From: Microbacterium sp. A20
Lineage (GTDB): Bacteria > Actinomycetota > Actinomycetes > Actinomycetales > Microbacteriaceae
NCBI RefSeq assembly: GCF_004794515.1
Contig: NZ_SSDF01000088.1
Location: 62,001-126,000, forward strand
Reading direction: 5' to 3'
Length of the DNA stretch: 64,000 nucleotides
The notes under the pieces were generated by a model. The model worked only from the letters and a program-made list of their open reading frames with translations. It ran no database searches and was not told the origin of the DNA. Positions 33,534 through 42,111 of this stretch are shown here, piece after piece (position 1 is the first letter of the stretch; every line of letters starts with the position of its first letter). Both the position numbers and the translations under genes were made by a program.

Positions 33534-34316
33534 TCAGTCGATGGAGCGCACGCGCAGCGGACCGCGCGCGAGCAGGTGCTGAGCCGACTGCGCGACCGGG
33601 CGCATCGTGATCAGGTCAAGGTTGACGTGTCCCGGCGACTCCAGCGCATAGGCGATCACGTCGGCGACGTCTTCGGCGAGAAGAGGCGCTTCGACGCCCG
33701 AGTACACGGCCTCGGCGGCGGCGACGTCGCCCCCCAGACGGTTCAGCGTGAACTCCTCCGTGTGGACCATGCCGGGGGCGACTTCGACGACGCGGATCGG
33801 CTCGCCGTTGAGCTCCTGGCGGAGGACCTTCACCAGCATGCTCTCGGCGGCCTTCGCGGCGTTGTAACCGGCGCCGCCCGCATACGCCGACTGCGCGGCG
33901 GTCGAGGTGACGAAGAGCGTGTCGGCGTGGCCGTCTGCCGCAGCAGCGCGGCGCAGCAGCGGAAGCAGTCCGGCGACGAGGCGCTGCGTCGCCAGCACGT
34001 TGGCGTCGAACATCCACTGCCAGTCCGCGACCGACGCGTCTTCGATACGGTCAGTCCCGCGGGCCCCGCCGGCCACCTGCACCAGCGCGTGCACCGGCCC
34101 GGACTTCTCGAGTTCTGAGACGAGCGCGTCGACGGCAGCTGGGTCGGTCAGGTCACAGGCGATGGCCGAGGCCCCGGTCTCCGCGGCGAGCGCGGACAGA
34201 CGGTCCTCGCGTCGGGCGACTCCGACGACATCCCATCCTCGTGCGCGGAGTGCGCGCACCGTTGCCGCGCCGATCCCCGAACTCGCACCTGTCACCACTG
34301 CACGTCTGTTCACCAT
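33534..34316 (-). CDS. Short-chain dehydrogenase/reductase
   Basis: A 260-aa NAD(P)-dependent oxidoreductase of the classical SDR type. The nucleotide-binding motif is TGASSGIG (residues 9-16) and the catalytic pair is Y151 and K155 (YNAAK) with the Ser in [20 protein letters not shown] follows as the usual PG turn. An Arg after the first strand (VVGVARRE) suggests preference for NADPH. The substrate is unknown, as in many such YdfG-like enzymes. It is immediately upstream of ung. Confidence 0.88.
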   Translation of the reverse strand: MVNRRAVVTGASSGIGAATVRALRARGWDVVGVARREDRLSALAAETGASAIACDLTDPAAVDALVSELEKSGPVHALVQVAGGARGTDRIEDASVADWQWMFDANVLATQRLVAGLLPLLRRAAAADGHADTLFVTSTAAQSAYAGGAGYNAAKAAESMLVKVLRQELNGEPIRVVEVAPGMVHTEEFTLNRLGGDVAAAEAVYSGVEAPLLAEDVADVIAYALESPGHVNLDLITMRPVAQSAQHLLARGPLRVRSID

Positions 34317-34433
34317 GCCTCCACCGTACGATGTTCCGCCGGGAATGCGCAGACCCGCACGGGGCTGTCGCGGAACCCTTCTCCCCCGTGATTCCGGGCC
34401 TCCACCGTGTTACGTCACATTTCCCGGTTGTTG

Positions 34434-34460
34434 TTGACACGGACCGATCTTCCGTACTCT
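34434..34460 (+). promoter_or_regulatory. Candidate metY promoter
   Basis: A perfect -35 TTGACA at 34434-34439 is followed after 15 bases by TACTCT (34455-34460), a shorter spacing than ideal, or by a less good hexamer at 17 bases. The 5' untranslated region would be about 45 bases and contains the GGGGGA ribosome-binding site. Confidence 0.4.
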
Positions 34461-34511
34461 CGCTGCAACGGCATTCGCCATCCGACCTTCCGACCACTCC
34501 TGGGGGAAAAC

Positions 34512-35834
34512 ATGTCCGCACCTGAGTCCTGGCGCTTCGAGACCAAGCAGGTCCACTCCGGCGCTGCCCCCGACCCGGTCACGAAGGCTCGTGCCACGCC
34601 GATCTACCAGACCACCTCCTACGTGTTCGACAGTGCGGACCATGCGGCCAACCTCTTCGCGCTCGCGGAGTTCGGCAACATCTACACCCGCATCCAGAAC
34701 CCGACGCAGGACGTGCTCGAGCAGCGCCTCGCCGCTCTCGAGGGCGGCACCGGAGCACTCGTGCTCGCCAGCGGCCAGGCCGCCTCGACCTTCGCGATCC
34801 TCAACATCGCGCAGGCCGGCGACCACTTCGTCGCCTCGAGCTCGATCTACGGCGGCACGTACAACCTCTTCAAGTACACGCTCGCCAAGCTCGGCATCGA
34901 GGTCACCTTCGTCGAGAACCAGGACGACGCCGAGGAATGGCGCCGCGCGGTCCGCCCGAACACGAAGCTGTTCTTCGCGGAGACCATCGGCAATCCGCAG
35001 ATCAACATCCTCGACATCCGCGCCGTCGCCGACATCGCGCACGAATCCGGCGTCCCGCTGATCGTCGACAACACGATCGCGACCCCGTACCTGATCCGTC
35101 CGTTCGAGTTCGGCGCCGACATCGTCGTTCACTCCGTCACGAAGTTCCTCGGCGGGCACGGCACCACCATCGGCGGCGCCATCATCGACGGCGGAACGTT
35201 CGAGTGGTCGAAGAACGTCGACAAGTTCCCCGGCCTCACGGTTCCGGACCCGTCGTACCACGGCGCGAGCTACACCGCCGCGGTCGGCGACCCGCTCGCC
35301 TACATCATCAAGGCCCGCGTGCAGCTGCTGCGCGACCTGGGTTCGGCCATCGCGCCGCAGAGCGCCTGGAACCTCATCCAGGGCATCGAGACCCTGTCGC
35401 TGCGCATCGAGCGTCACGTGCAGAACGCGCAGGAGATCGCGGAGTGGCTCGACAGCCGTGACGACGTCGCGACCGTCAACTACTCGGGTCTGCCCTCCTC
35501 CCCCTGGTACGCCAAGGCGAACGAGTACGCCCCCAAGGGCGTCGGCGCCGTGCTGTCGTTCGAGCTCAAGGGCGGTGTCGAGGCCGGACGCGAGTTCGTG
35601 AACAGCCTGTCGCTGTTCAGCCACCTCGCCAACATCGGCGACGTGCGCTCGCTCGTCATCCACCCCGCGTCGACGACCCACGCGCAGCTCACCCCCGAGC
35701 AGCAGCTCACCGCGGGCGTCACGCCGGGCCTCGTCCGCCTCTCCGTGGGTATCGAGAACATCGAGGACCTGAAGGCCGACCTCGACCAGGCTCTCGCTGC
35801 GGCACGCGCCGTGTCGGAGGCTGCTCGCGCCTGA
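34512..35834 (+). CDS. metY: O-acetylhomoserine sulfhydrylase (PLP-dependent)
   Basis: A 440-aa Cys/Met-metabolism enzyme that makes homocysteine from O-acetylhomoserine and sulfide in the direct-sulfhydrylation branch. The PLP lysine is K211 in HSVTKFLGGHG; YGGTYNLF, IVDNTIATPYLIRPFEFGAD and the substrate segment TRIQNPTQDVLE are typical. Length and motifs favour MetY over MetB. The ATG at 34512 has GGGGGA upstream. A perfect hairpin terminator closes it. metX, which supplies its substrate, is 1.1 kb downstream on the same strand. Confidence 0.94.
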   Translation: MSAPESWRFETKQVHSGAAPDPVTKARATPIYQTTSYVFDSADHAANLFALAEFGNIYTRIQNPTQDVLEQRLAALEGGTGALVLASGQAASTFAILNIAQAGDHFVASSSIYGGTYNLFKYTLAKLGIEVTFVENQDDAEEWRRAVRPNTKLFFAETIGNPQINILDIRAVADIAHESGVPLIVDNTIATPYLIRPFEFGADIVVHSVTKFLGGHGTTIGGAIIDGGTFEWSKNVDKFPGLTVPDPSYHGASYTAAVGDPLAYIIKARVQLLRDLGSAIAPQSAWNLIQGIETLSLRIERHVQNAQEIAEWLDSRDDVATVNYSGLPSSPWYAKANEYAPKGVGAVLSFELKGGVEAGREFVNSLSLFSHLANIGDVRSLVIHPASTTHAQLTPEQQLTAGVTPGLVRLSVGIENIEDLKADLDQALAAARAVSEAARA

Positions 35835-35847
35835 CGCACAGCACAGT

Positions 35848-35889
35848 CGTGAGGATGCCCCGGACCACGCGGTCCGGGGCATCCTCACG
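35848..35889 (+). terminator. Perfect 19-bp hairpin terminator after metY
   Basis: Bases 35848-35866 pair perfectly with 35871-35889 across an ACGC loop (arm begins CGTGAGGATGCCCCGGACC). It is the strongest intergenic hairpin seen in the window and lies 13 bases after the metY stop. Confidence 0.85.
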
Positions 35890-35963
35890 TTCGCGGCAGG
35901 GTCACCATCCGGCCGAACCACAGGCGGCTCCGTCGAGAATGGGATCCCCACCGTGAGGAATGC

Positions 35964-36896
35964 ATGATCGACGTCGCACACCGAGCACCGCTCGCCCGCC
36001 GAACCACGACGCGCCGTGCTCGCCGTCTCGCGATCGCCGGCATCATCGTGCTGGTCCTGGTCGCGTGCGGCTGGATCCCCGGCGTGATCGGTACTGCTGT
36101 CGCCGCCGTACTCCCCTGGCTCGGGCTCGTCATCCTCGCACTCGTCGTCACCGCGTTCTTCCTCGCGCGGCGCGTGATCGTGCTCCTCCTGGTGCCGGCA
36201 CTCCTCTGGATCCTCGCGATGGTTCCTGCGCTCCCCGCCCTCCCGGCACCGGCCGACGCGGAGGAGGAGCTCACGATCGCCAGCCAGAACGTGCGCGCAC
36301 ACTCCGGGAGCGCCGCCGCCTCCGCCACAGAACTCGCGCGGAGCGAGGCGGATGTGATCGCCCTCACCGAACTCGACGGCGACAGCCTCTCCGCCGCGAG
36401 CGAGGTGCTCGCCGACGCCTACCCGCACTCCTACACGGTCGGCACGGTTGCCCTGTGGAGTCGATACCCCCTGACGAGTGCCGAACCGCTCACGCTCGGG
36501 CTCAGCTGGAAGCGCGCGCTCCGGGTCGAGGTGCAGAGCCCCGCGGGCCCGGTCGCCGTCTACGTGCTGCACGCCGCATCCGTGCGACCTGGGCAGCAGC
36601 AGGACCGCGACACCATGCTGCACGGCATCGCCGAGCAGGTCGCCTCCGACGAGGCCACGGCACTCGTCGTCGTCGGAGACTTCAATGCGCCGTCGACGGA
36701 CCCGGCCCTCGCCGCGCTGCGTGCGGAGGCCGACTGGGCACGGCCGACCGACGGAACGCTCGGATTCACCTGGCCGGCCGCGTTCCCGCTCGTCCGGATC
36801 GACCAGGTGTTCGTCCGCGGAGTGGACGTCGTCACCTCGGGCACGCTGCGCACCGGGAACAGCGACCACCTCGCCACGATGACGCGCGTGCGCTGA
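35964..36896 (+). CDS. Membrane-anchored endonuclease/exonuclease/phosphatase (EEP) family protein
   Basis: A 310-aa protein with three N-terminal hydrophobic helices (about 27-85) and an external EEP domain. Motifs are IASQNVRAHSG, VIALTELDGDSLS with the catalytic Glu, VVVGDFNAPSTDP with D-x-N, and a C-terminal SDHLATMTRV with the D-H pair. Such proteins hydrolyse phosphodiesters or phosphates of nucleic acids or lipids, and the topology places activity outside the membrane. It stands between metY and metX, separated from metY by the terminator, with no visible link to methionine. Confidence 0.86.
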   Translation: MIDVAHRAPLARRTTTRRARRLAIAGIIVLVLVACGWIPGVIGTAVAAVLPWLGLVILALVVTAFFLARRVIVLLLVPALLWILAMVPALPALPAPADAEEELTIASQNVRAHSGSAAASATELARSEADVIALTELDGDSLSAASEVLADAYPHSYTVGTVALWSRYPLTSAEPLTLGLSWKRALRVEVQSPAGPVAVYVLHAASVRPGQQQDRDTMLHGIAEQVASDEATALVVVGDFNAPSTDPALAALRAEADWARPTDGTLGFTWPAAFPLVRIDQVFVRGVDVVTSGTLRTGNSDHLATMTRVR

Positions 36897-36993
36897 GTCC
36901 TGCGCCCCTGGTCCGAGCCGCGGCGCCGCGGATGGCGCGACACCGGGTCGTAACCTGCCGCCGACGGGTGCTCGACCAGGCGACAATGGAGGG

Positions 36994-38199
36994 ATGGACT
37001 GGCAGACGACCTCCGAGGACACGGTGCCGTCGGCACCCGTGACGGAGGCCGACGTCCGGCTGCTCCGTGCCCGCCCACCGGCGACCGGTGCCTGGCGCGA
37101 CGGCGACCCGGTCGGCGGCAGGCGTTTCGCCGCGTTCGGTGCCTTCTCCACCGAGAGCGGTCAGGAGCTGCCGGGCATCCGCATCGCGTACGAGTCGTGG
37201 GGTGAGCTGAATGCCGCTCGCGACAATGCGATCCTCGTGCTGCATGCCCTCACGGGCGACAGCCATGTGCGGGGGCCCGCAGGATCCGGCCACCCGACCG
37301 TGGGGTGGTGGGAGGACATCACCGGCCCCGGTGCGCCGCTCGACACCGACCGCTGGTTCGTGATCGCTCCGAACATGCTGGGCGGCTGCCAGGGGTCGAC
37401 CGGGCCGGCGAGCGTCGCCCCTGACGGCTACGAGTGGGCGTCGCGCTTCCCGTACCTGACGATCCGCGACCAGGTGGCTGCGCAGGTGCGGCTCGCCGAT
37501 GCGCTGGGCATCGACAGCTGGGCCGCGGTCATCGGCGGATCCATGGGCGGCATGCACGCCCTCGAATGGGCGGTCACACATCCGGAGCGCGTCCAGCGCC
37601 TCGCCGTGCTCTCCTCTCCCCCGGTGACCACCGCCGACCAGATCGCGCTGAACACGGTGCAGCTCGAGACGATCCGCATGGACCCGCGTTTCCAGGGCGG
37701 CGAGTACTACGACCTCGGAGACGGCGACGGTCCGCACCGTGGACTCGCGCTGGCACGGCGGATGGCTCTGCTGAACTACCGCAGCCCGATCGAGCTGAAC
37801 CAGCGCTTCCAGCGGTCGTGGCAGTCAGATGTCTCACCTCTCGGCCACGGCGGACGCTTCGCCGTGGAGTCGTACCTCGATTTCCACGGCAACAAATTCA
37901 CCCGCCGCTTCGACGCGAACAGCTACATCACGCTCGTCGAGGCCATGAACTCGCACGACGTCGGTCGCGAGCGCGGCGGAGTCGAAGAGGCGCTGCACGC
38001 CGTCACCGCCACCACCCTCGTCCTGGGCATCGACAGCGACCGGCTGTTCCCCGTCGACGGACAGCAGCGCATCGCCCGCAGCATCCCGAACGTGATCGAC
38101 GGAGAGGCGGTGGTGGTGGCCAGCGACTTCGGCCACGACGGCTTCCTCATCGAGACCGACATCGTCGGCGCGAACCTGCGGCGACTGCTCGCGAGTTGA
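36994..38199 (+). CDS. metX: Homoserine O-acetyltransferase
   Basis: A 401-aa alpha/beta-hydrolase-fold acyltransferase that converts homoserine and acetyl-CoA to O-acetylhomoserine. The nucleophile is S183 in IGGSMGGMHALEW, the acid and His are in LGIDSDRLFPV and DFGHDGFL, and NMLGGCQGSTGP plus HALTGDSHV are characteristic of MetX. Acetyl- against succinyl-transferase specificity cannot be proven by sight, but metY nearby supports acetyl. The ATG has GGAGGG upstream. It supplies the substrate of metY. Confidence 0.94.
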   Translation: MDWQTTSEDTVPSAPVTEADVRLLRARPPATGAWRDGDPVGGRRFAAFGAFSTESGQELPGIRIAYESWGELNAARDNAILVLHALTGDSHVRGPAGSGHPTVGWWEDITGPGAPLDTDRWFVIAPNMLGGCQGSTGPASVAPDGYEWASRFPYLTIRDQVAAQVRLADALGIDSWAAVIGGSMGGMHALEWAVTHPERVQRLAVLSSPPVTTADQIALNTVQLETIRMDPRFQGGEYYDLGDGDGPHRGLALARRMALLNYRSPIELNQRFQRSWQSDVSPLGHGGRFAVESYLDFHGNKFTRRFDANSYITLVEAMNSHDVGRERGGVEEALHAVTATTLVLGIDSDRLFPVDGQQRIARSIPNVIDGEAVVVASDFGHDGFLIETDIVGANLRRLLAS

Positions 38200-38209
38200 T
38201 CCGCTCCGC

Positions 38210-38821
38210 TCACGCCGGGAGGAATCGCCACGGCAGCTCGGCCGCCTCGAGACGCCCCTGTTCCCACGCGAACGCCTGCGCGGCACCCGAGCCCACGACG
38301 CGTGTCTGGAACAGCTGCACGGCACCGCCCGAAGAGAGAGCGGATGCCGCGTCGGTGAAGGCCGACAGCTGATGCAGCGTCATCCAGGTCGGCGGGTACA
38401 GCATCCACTCCCCTGCACCGTGCCGCGCCAGGGCCTCGGCGGGACGCACCCACGCGAGCTCCGCCACCTCGTCCTCCGAGGGTGAGGGGTCGGCCGCCGG
38501 TGCCGCAGCGAGGAAGAACCAGGTATGGATGCGCGTGGGCACCTCGACCGGCGGATGCCATTCGGAGAACGCCACCAGCTCCTCGACGACGACCCCGACC
38601 TCTTCGTAGGTCTCCCGGATCGCCGCACGACGCGCGTCCTCGACCTCCTCGTCGCCGCCGCGTCGATCGGCCGGTTCGACCTTGCCGCCGGGAAAGACCC
38701 ACGCACCGGCGAACGATCCACGATCGGGACGACGCATCAGCAGCACCTCGAAGCCGGGATCGGCTGCGCGCAGCAGGACGACTGTGCCGGCGACGGGCAG
38801 GGAATGCGGGGGCGTGCTCAC
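38210..38821 (-). CDS. NUDIX hydrolase with an insertion in the Nudix box
   Basis: A 203-aa Nudix protein. It has RRPDRGSFAGAWVFPGGKVEPAD, then an acidic insertion (RRGGDEEVEDAR), then AAIRETYEEVGV, i.e. the REx2EExG metal helix, so the box is longer than the classic 23 residues. This pattern resembles NUDT19/CoA-diphosphatase-like Nudix proteins. A divalent metal is needed. Substrate unknown. It starts with GTG and is convergent with metX after 10 bases and followed on the minus strand by an MFS gene upstream. Confidence 0.88.
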   Translation of the reverse strand: MSTPPHSLPVAGTVVLLRAADPGFEVLLMRRPDRGSFAGAWVFPGGKVEPADRRGGDEEVEDARRAAIRETYEEVGVVVEELVAFSEWHPPVEVPTRIHTWFFLAAAPAADPSPSEDEVAELAWVRPAEALARHGAGEWMLYPPTWMTLHQLSAFTDAASALSSGGAVQLFQTRVVGSGAAQAFAWEQGRLEAAELPWRFLPA

Positions 38822-38830
38822 CCCGTCACT

Positions 38831-40060
38831 CTACGACGCGACGCGCTCCACGACTTCGGGAAGACGCGCTTCCACGCGGTACGACAGCAGGGCGATCAGC
38901 AGGCCCGCCACGGCAAGGGCGGCTCCGGTCCACGCGGGCGCCGTGAAGCCCCACCCTGCTGCGATCACGAGGCCGCCGAGGAAGGCACCCAGGCTGTTCC
39001 CGATGTTGAGGGCGGAGTGGTTCATCGCCGCGGCGATCGACTGGTTGTCTTCGGCCACATCCATCAGCCGCGTCTGGATCGTCGGGCTCAGCACCGACGA
39101 CACGAAGCCGACCACGAACACGAGAAGCCCCAGACTCACGATCCAGAACGACAGCACGGCGAGCAGGGCGAACACCACCGCCATCGCGGCGAGCCCGAAG
39201 AGCAGCGTGCGGCGCAGGTCGATGTCGGCGAGGTGGCCGCCGACGAGGTTTCCTGCGGTCATCCCGAGACCCATGAGCACCAGCACGATGGGCACGGCCC
39301 ATTCCGGCGAGCCGGCGACCTCGGTCACCAGCGGCGCGATGTAGCTGTAGACGGCGAAGAAGCCGCCGAAACCGATCGCCCCCACGCCGAGCGTGAACCA
39401 CACCTGCGGGATGCGGAAGACCCGGAGCTCCTGACGCATCGTGCGTCCGGGGTCACCGGGATGCTGCGGCACGAACAGCGCGATGAACAGCGTCGCCACG
39501 GCGAACACCAGCGCGACGACCGCGAACGCGGCTCGCCAGCCCCACTGCTGCCCGAGGAACGTGCCGAGCGGCACACCGACGACGTTGGCGACCGTCAGTC
39601 CCGTGAGGATGAATGCCACGCCCTTGGCACGGTTGCCCGGACCCATGACGTCGGCCGCGACCAGGGCGCCGATGCCGAAGTACGCGCCGTGCGGGAGCCC
39701 TGCCAGGAACCGGGAGGCGGCGACGAGTTCGAACGTCGGCAGGACCACGGTGAGCGCGTTGAAGACCGTCAGCGCGAGGGCCAGCACGATCATGACTCGG
39801 TGCCGCGGAAAGCGAGCGACGAAGCCGGCGATGGTCGGCGCACCGACCACGACGCCCAGCGCGTACAGCGATATCAGCCAGCCGGCCTGGCTGAGCGCCT
39901 CCTCCTGGCTCGTGGCCCAGAGCGAGGGCAGCAGGTCGGCGGCGATGTTGGGCAGCAGGCCCATGACCACGAATTCGGTCATGCCGATGCCGAAGCTGCC
40001 TATGGCGAGAGAGAGGAGCGCCCACTTCGCCGCACCCCTCGATTCAGTCGAGGGATTCAC
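38831..40060 (-). CDS. MFS transporter (drug/sugar efflux type)
   Basis: A 409-aa transporter with 12 hydrophobic segments. The motif between helices 2 and 3 (GAPTIAGFVARFPRHRVM) is the usual MFS loop, and the early GMTEFVVMGLLPNIAADL is typical of the DHA1/arabinose-efflux (AraJ-like) subgroup. An amphiphilic loop separates the two halves near residue 205. The GTG start at 40060 is 10 bases downstream from the preceding GNAT gene stop. It likely exports a small organic compound. Confidence 0.88.
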   Translation of the reverse strand: MNPSTESRGAAKWALLSLAIGSFGIGMTEFVVMGLLPNIAADLLPSLWATSQEEALSQAGWLISLYALGVVVGAPTIAGFVARFPRHRVMIVLALALTVFNALTVVLPTFELVAASRFLAGLPHGAYFGIGALVAADVMGPGNRAKGVAFILTGLTVANVVGVPLGTFLGQQWGWRAAFAVVALVFAVATLFIALFVPQHPGDPGRTMRQELRVFRIPQVWFTLGVGAIGFGGFFAVYSYIAPLVTEVAGSPEWAVPIVLVLMGLGMTAGNLVGGHLADIDLRRTLLFGLAAMAVVFALLAVLSFWIVSLGLLVFVVGFVSSVLSPTIQTRLMDVAEDNQSIAAAMNHSALNIGNSLGAFLGGLVIAAGWGFTAPAWTGAALAVAGLLIALLSYRVEARLPEVVERVAS

Positions 40061-40069
40061 CGGTACAGC

Positions 40070-40546
40070 CTAGCGGCCGTCCGACAGGGCGTCGCGCCCG
40101 CCCCTTCGCTCACGCAGCAGGAAGACGTCTACCTCGTCCTGCCTCTCGACGACGAAGCCGTGCCGCTCATAGAGCGCCTGGGCGGGACTGCCCTGGAGCA
40201 CGTTGAGCCGATGGGTCACCTCATCGTCCAGGAGCATCGTCAGGATGCGTCCCCCGACGCCGGCCCCCTGATGCGAAGGAGCGATGTAGAAGTGCTCCAG
40301 CCAGCGTGACCCGCCTTCGTCGCGGAGCGCGACGGAGCCGACCTCCTGGTCGTCCACGACGATGACCCGGGTCTGGGTCGGCTCGAACGCGTCTCGGAAC
40401 CGCTGCCGCACACGCGCGTCGTCGTAGCGACCGAGCCGCGTCAGGTCCGCCCGGAGCACCACCGCCCGCAGTTCTGCGATCCACTCGACGTCGCCCGCGA
40501 GGGCCGGACGCGTATGGACCACCGCGAGAGCGCGGCGATCAGTCAT
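40070..40546 (-). CDS. GNAT-family N-acetyltransferase
   Basis: A 158-aa acetyltransferase. YIAPSHQGAGVGGRILTMLL contains the acetyl-CoA-binding R/Q-x-x-G-x-G/A loop, and NVLQGSPAQALYERHGFVVERQDEVDVF is the usual end of the domain. The acceptor is unknown. The start ATG at 40546 overlaps by 8 bases the stop region of the thiamine-binding-family gene, so it is the last gene of the nnrD-GT87-thiamine-binding-GNAT operon. Confidence 0.88.
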   Translation of the reverse strand: MTDRRALAVVHTRPALAGDVEWIAELRAVVLRADLTRLGRYDDARVRQRFRDAFEPTQTRVIVVDDQEVGSVALRDEGGSRWLEHFYIAPSHQGAGVGGRILTMLLDDEVTHRLNVLQGSPAQALYERHGFVVERQDEVDVFLLRERRGGRDALSDGR

Positions 40547-40868
40547 CCGACTCCTCGATCGCCGCCTCGAGGCGCTCGATCTTCGCATCGAGCTCGCCCG
40601 AGTATCCGGGGCGGATGTCGGCCTTGAGCACCAGCGACACCCGTGAGCCGAACGGCATGACCGCCTCGGTGGCACGCTTGACGACGTCCATCACCGAGTC
40701 CCAGTCGGGTCCCTCGATCTCGGTGAACATGCTCGTCGTGCGATGCGGCAGGCCGGACTCGCGCACCACGCGAACGGCCGCGGCCACCGCGTCGTGCACG
40801 GAGGCGTCGGTTCGCTCGGCTCCTTCGGCGGGCGTGCCGCTCGGGGCGACGGAGAAGGCGATCAGCAT
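40539..40868 (-). CDS. MTH1187/YkoF-type thiamine-binding family protein
   Basis: A 109-aa ferredoxin-fold protein of the MTH1187/YkoF group. It starts IAFSVAPSGTPAEG, then has SVHDAVAAAVRVVRESGLPHRT, MFTEIEGPDW, and the C-terminal KIERLEAAIEE helix. Members bind thiamine-like ligands and form dimers or tetramers; the physiological role is unclear. The ATG at 40868 lies 4 bases after the membrane glycosyltransferase stop and is followed by the GNAT gene with an overlap. Confidence 0.87.
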   Translation of the reverse strand: MLIAFSVAPSGTPAEGAERTDASVHDAVAAAVRVVRESGLPHRTTSMFTEIEGPDWDSVMDVVKRATEAVMPFGSRVSLVLKADIRPGYSGELDAKIERLEAAIEESDD

Positions 40869-40872
40869 GGTT

Positions 40873-42111
40873 TCACTCCCGGGGTTTCGGATGACGGGCG
40901 GCGGGTACGCGCAGGAGCGCGCGGAGGCCGAGGACGAGCAGGACGATGAGGAGGACATTCCGCACGGTGAGCACCGCCACGGGGAGCGCTTCAGCGCGCA
41001 GCAGGGCGTCGTAGCCGAGCGGATAGACCAGGCAGGTGAGCAGACACAGCGCGAGCACGATGACCGCGGGAATGCGCGCTCTGGCCCGGTCGAGGACGAT
41101 CCACAGGACCACCGGCGCGATCAGCCAGGTCTGGAACTGGGGAGAGCCGACCTTGTTGGTGACGATGAGCAGCGCCACGAGGGTGAGCGCGAGTGGCGGG
41201 AAGAGCCGAGGGAATGCGGCACCGCGCATCGCTTTCACCGCGCCGATCGCCGTGACCACCCCCACGCAGACCACCATCAGCGGGGTGAGCGCCGCGGCGA
41301 CGGCATCCACCCCCGGCGCCGTCACCTGGAACGTGAGGATCTCGAAGCTGTACTCGATGCGCGCAGCCCCTGCGACGGCGAGCCAGAGGAACGGCGTCGC
41401 CGCCACCGCCTCGATCTGCAGCCCGCGGCCTGTCTGCTCCGTCAGGAAACCGAGGATCTCCATGTCCGCGCCGAGCAGGAGCAGCAGCGCCAGCACGCCG
41501 CCCGTGACGACGACCGCGCCGAGCAGCACCCGCAGCCGCGCGCGGACGGACACGACGGCGGCGAGCACGAGTGCGCCCGGCCAGATCTTGATCCAGGCAC
41601 CGGCCGTGAGCAGCGCGGCGGCGACCATCGGTCGCTTGACGAGCCAGAGCCCGCCCATCACGGCGAGGGGCACGGTGATCGCGTCGATCCGGTACAGCGC
41701 GATCGGTCCGAGCAGCAGGACGGCGCCGCACCAGAACCAAGCCGCGACCCGCCGTGCGTGCGAGGGCGAGCGACCGACGAGCACGCCGAACGCGATCGCA
41801 TCGAGCACGATGACCAGCACCGCCCAGCCGACGAGGTAGGCGCTCGAGACACCGAGCACGGGCACCAGCGGTGCAGCGAGTCCGGCCGCCAGCAGCATCG
41901 GCAGCAGGGCGAGCTGCGGATAGACCCAGGTCTCGCTGATGCCGACGATCGGCCCGCCCCCGAGAGCCGCCGACGCCCACGGCTCGTACACGAGCACGAC
42001 ATCACCCATGGGCTGGCTCGGATACACCCAGCCCAGCAGAGCGGTGAGCAGGTGCACGAGGAGGAACGCGCACCACAGGACGAGCAGCCTCGTCGTCGAG
42101 TCGCGGCTCAC
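40873..42111 (-). CDS. GT87-like polyprenyl-phosphomannose-type membrane glycosyltransferase
   Basis: A 412-aa protein with about 10 hydrophobic spans, resembling DUF2029/GT87 membrane glycosyltransferases. It begins VSRDSTTRLLVLWCAFLLVH and carries the aspartate-containing first external loop (LGWVYPSQPMGDVVLVYEPW), like the GT-C fold, and a WIKIWPGALVL segment in the centre. In mycobacteria this family adds mannose from a lipid donor outside the membrane. The GTG at 42111 gives a GTGA overlap with the nnrD stop, so they are co-translated. Substrate unknown. Confidence 0.77.
   Translation of the reverse strand: MSRDSTTRLLVLWCAFLLVHLLTALLGWVYPSQPMGDVVLVYEPWASAALGGGPIVGISETWVYPQLALLPMLLAAGLAAPLVPVLGVSSAYLVGWAVLVIVLDAIAFGVLVGRSPSHARRVAAWFWCGAVLLLGPIALYRIDAITVPLAVMGGLWLVKRPMVAAALLTAGAWIKIWPGALVLAAVVSVRARLRVLLGAVVVTGGVLALLLLLGADMEILGFLTEQTGRGLQIEAVAATPFLWLAVAGAARIEYSFEILTFQVTAPGVDAVAAALTPLMVVCVGVVTAIGAVKAMRGAAFPRLFPPLALTLVALLIVTNKVGSPQFQTWLIAPVVLWIVLDRARARIPAVIVLALCLLTCLVYPLGYDALLRAEALPVAVLTVRNVLLIVLLVLGLRALLRVPAARHPKPRE

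Noticed and set aside
34410..37151. 913-codon open frame on the minus strand opposite metY and the EEP gene
   Set aside because: Shadow of plus-strand coding, rich in Arg/Gly/Asp repeats, and crosses the perfect hairpin terminator.
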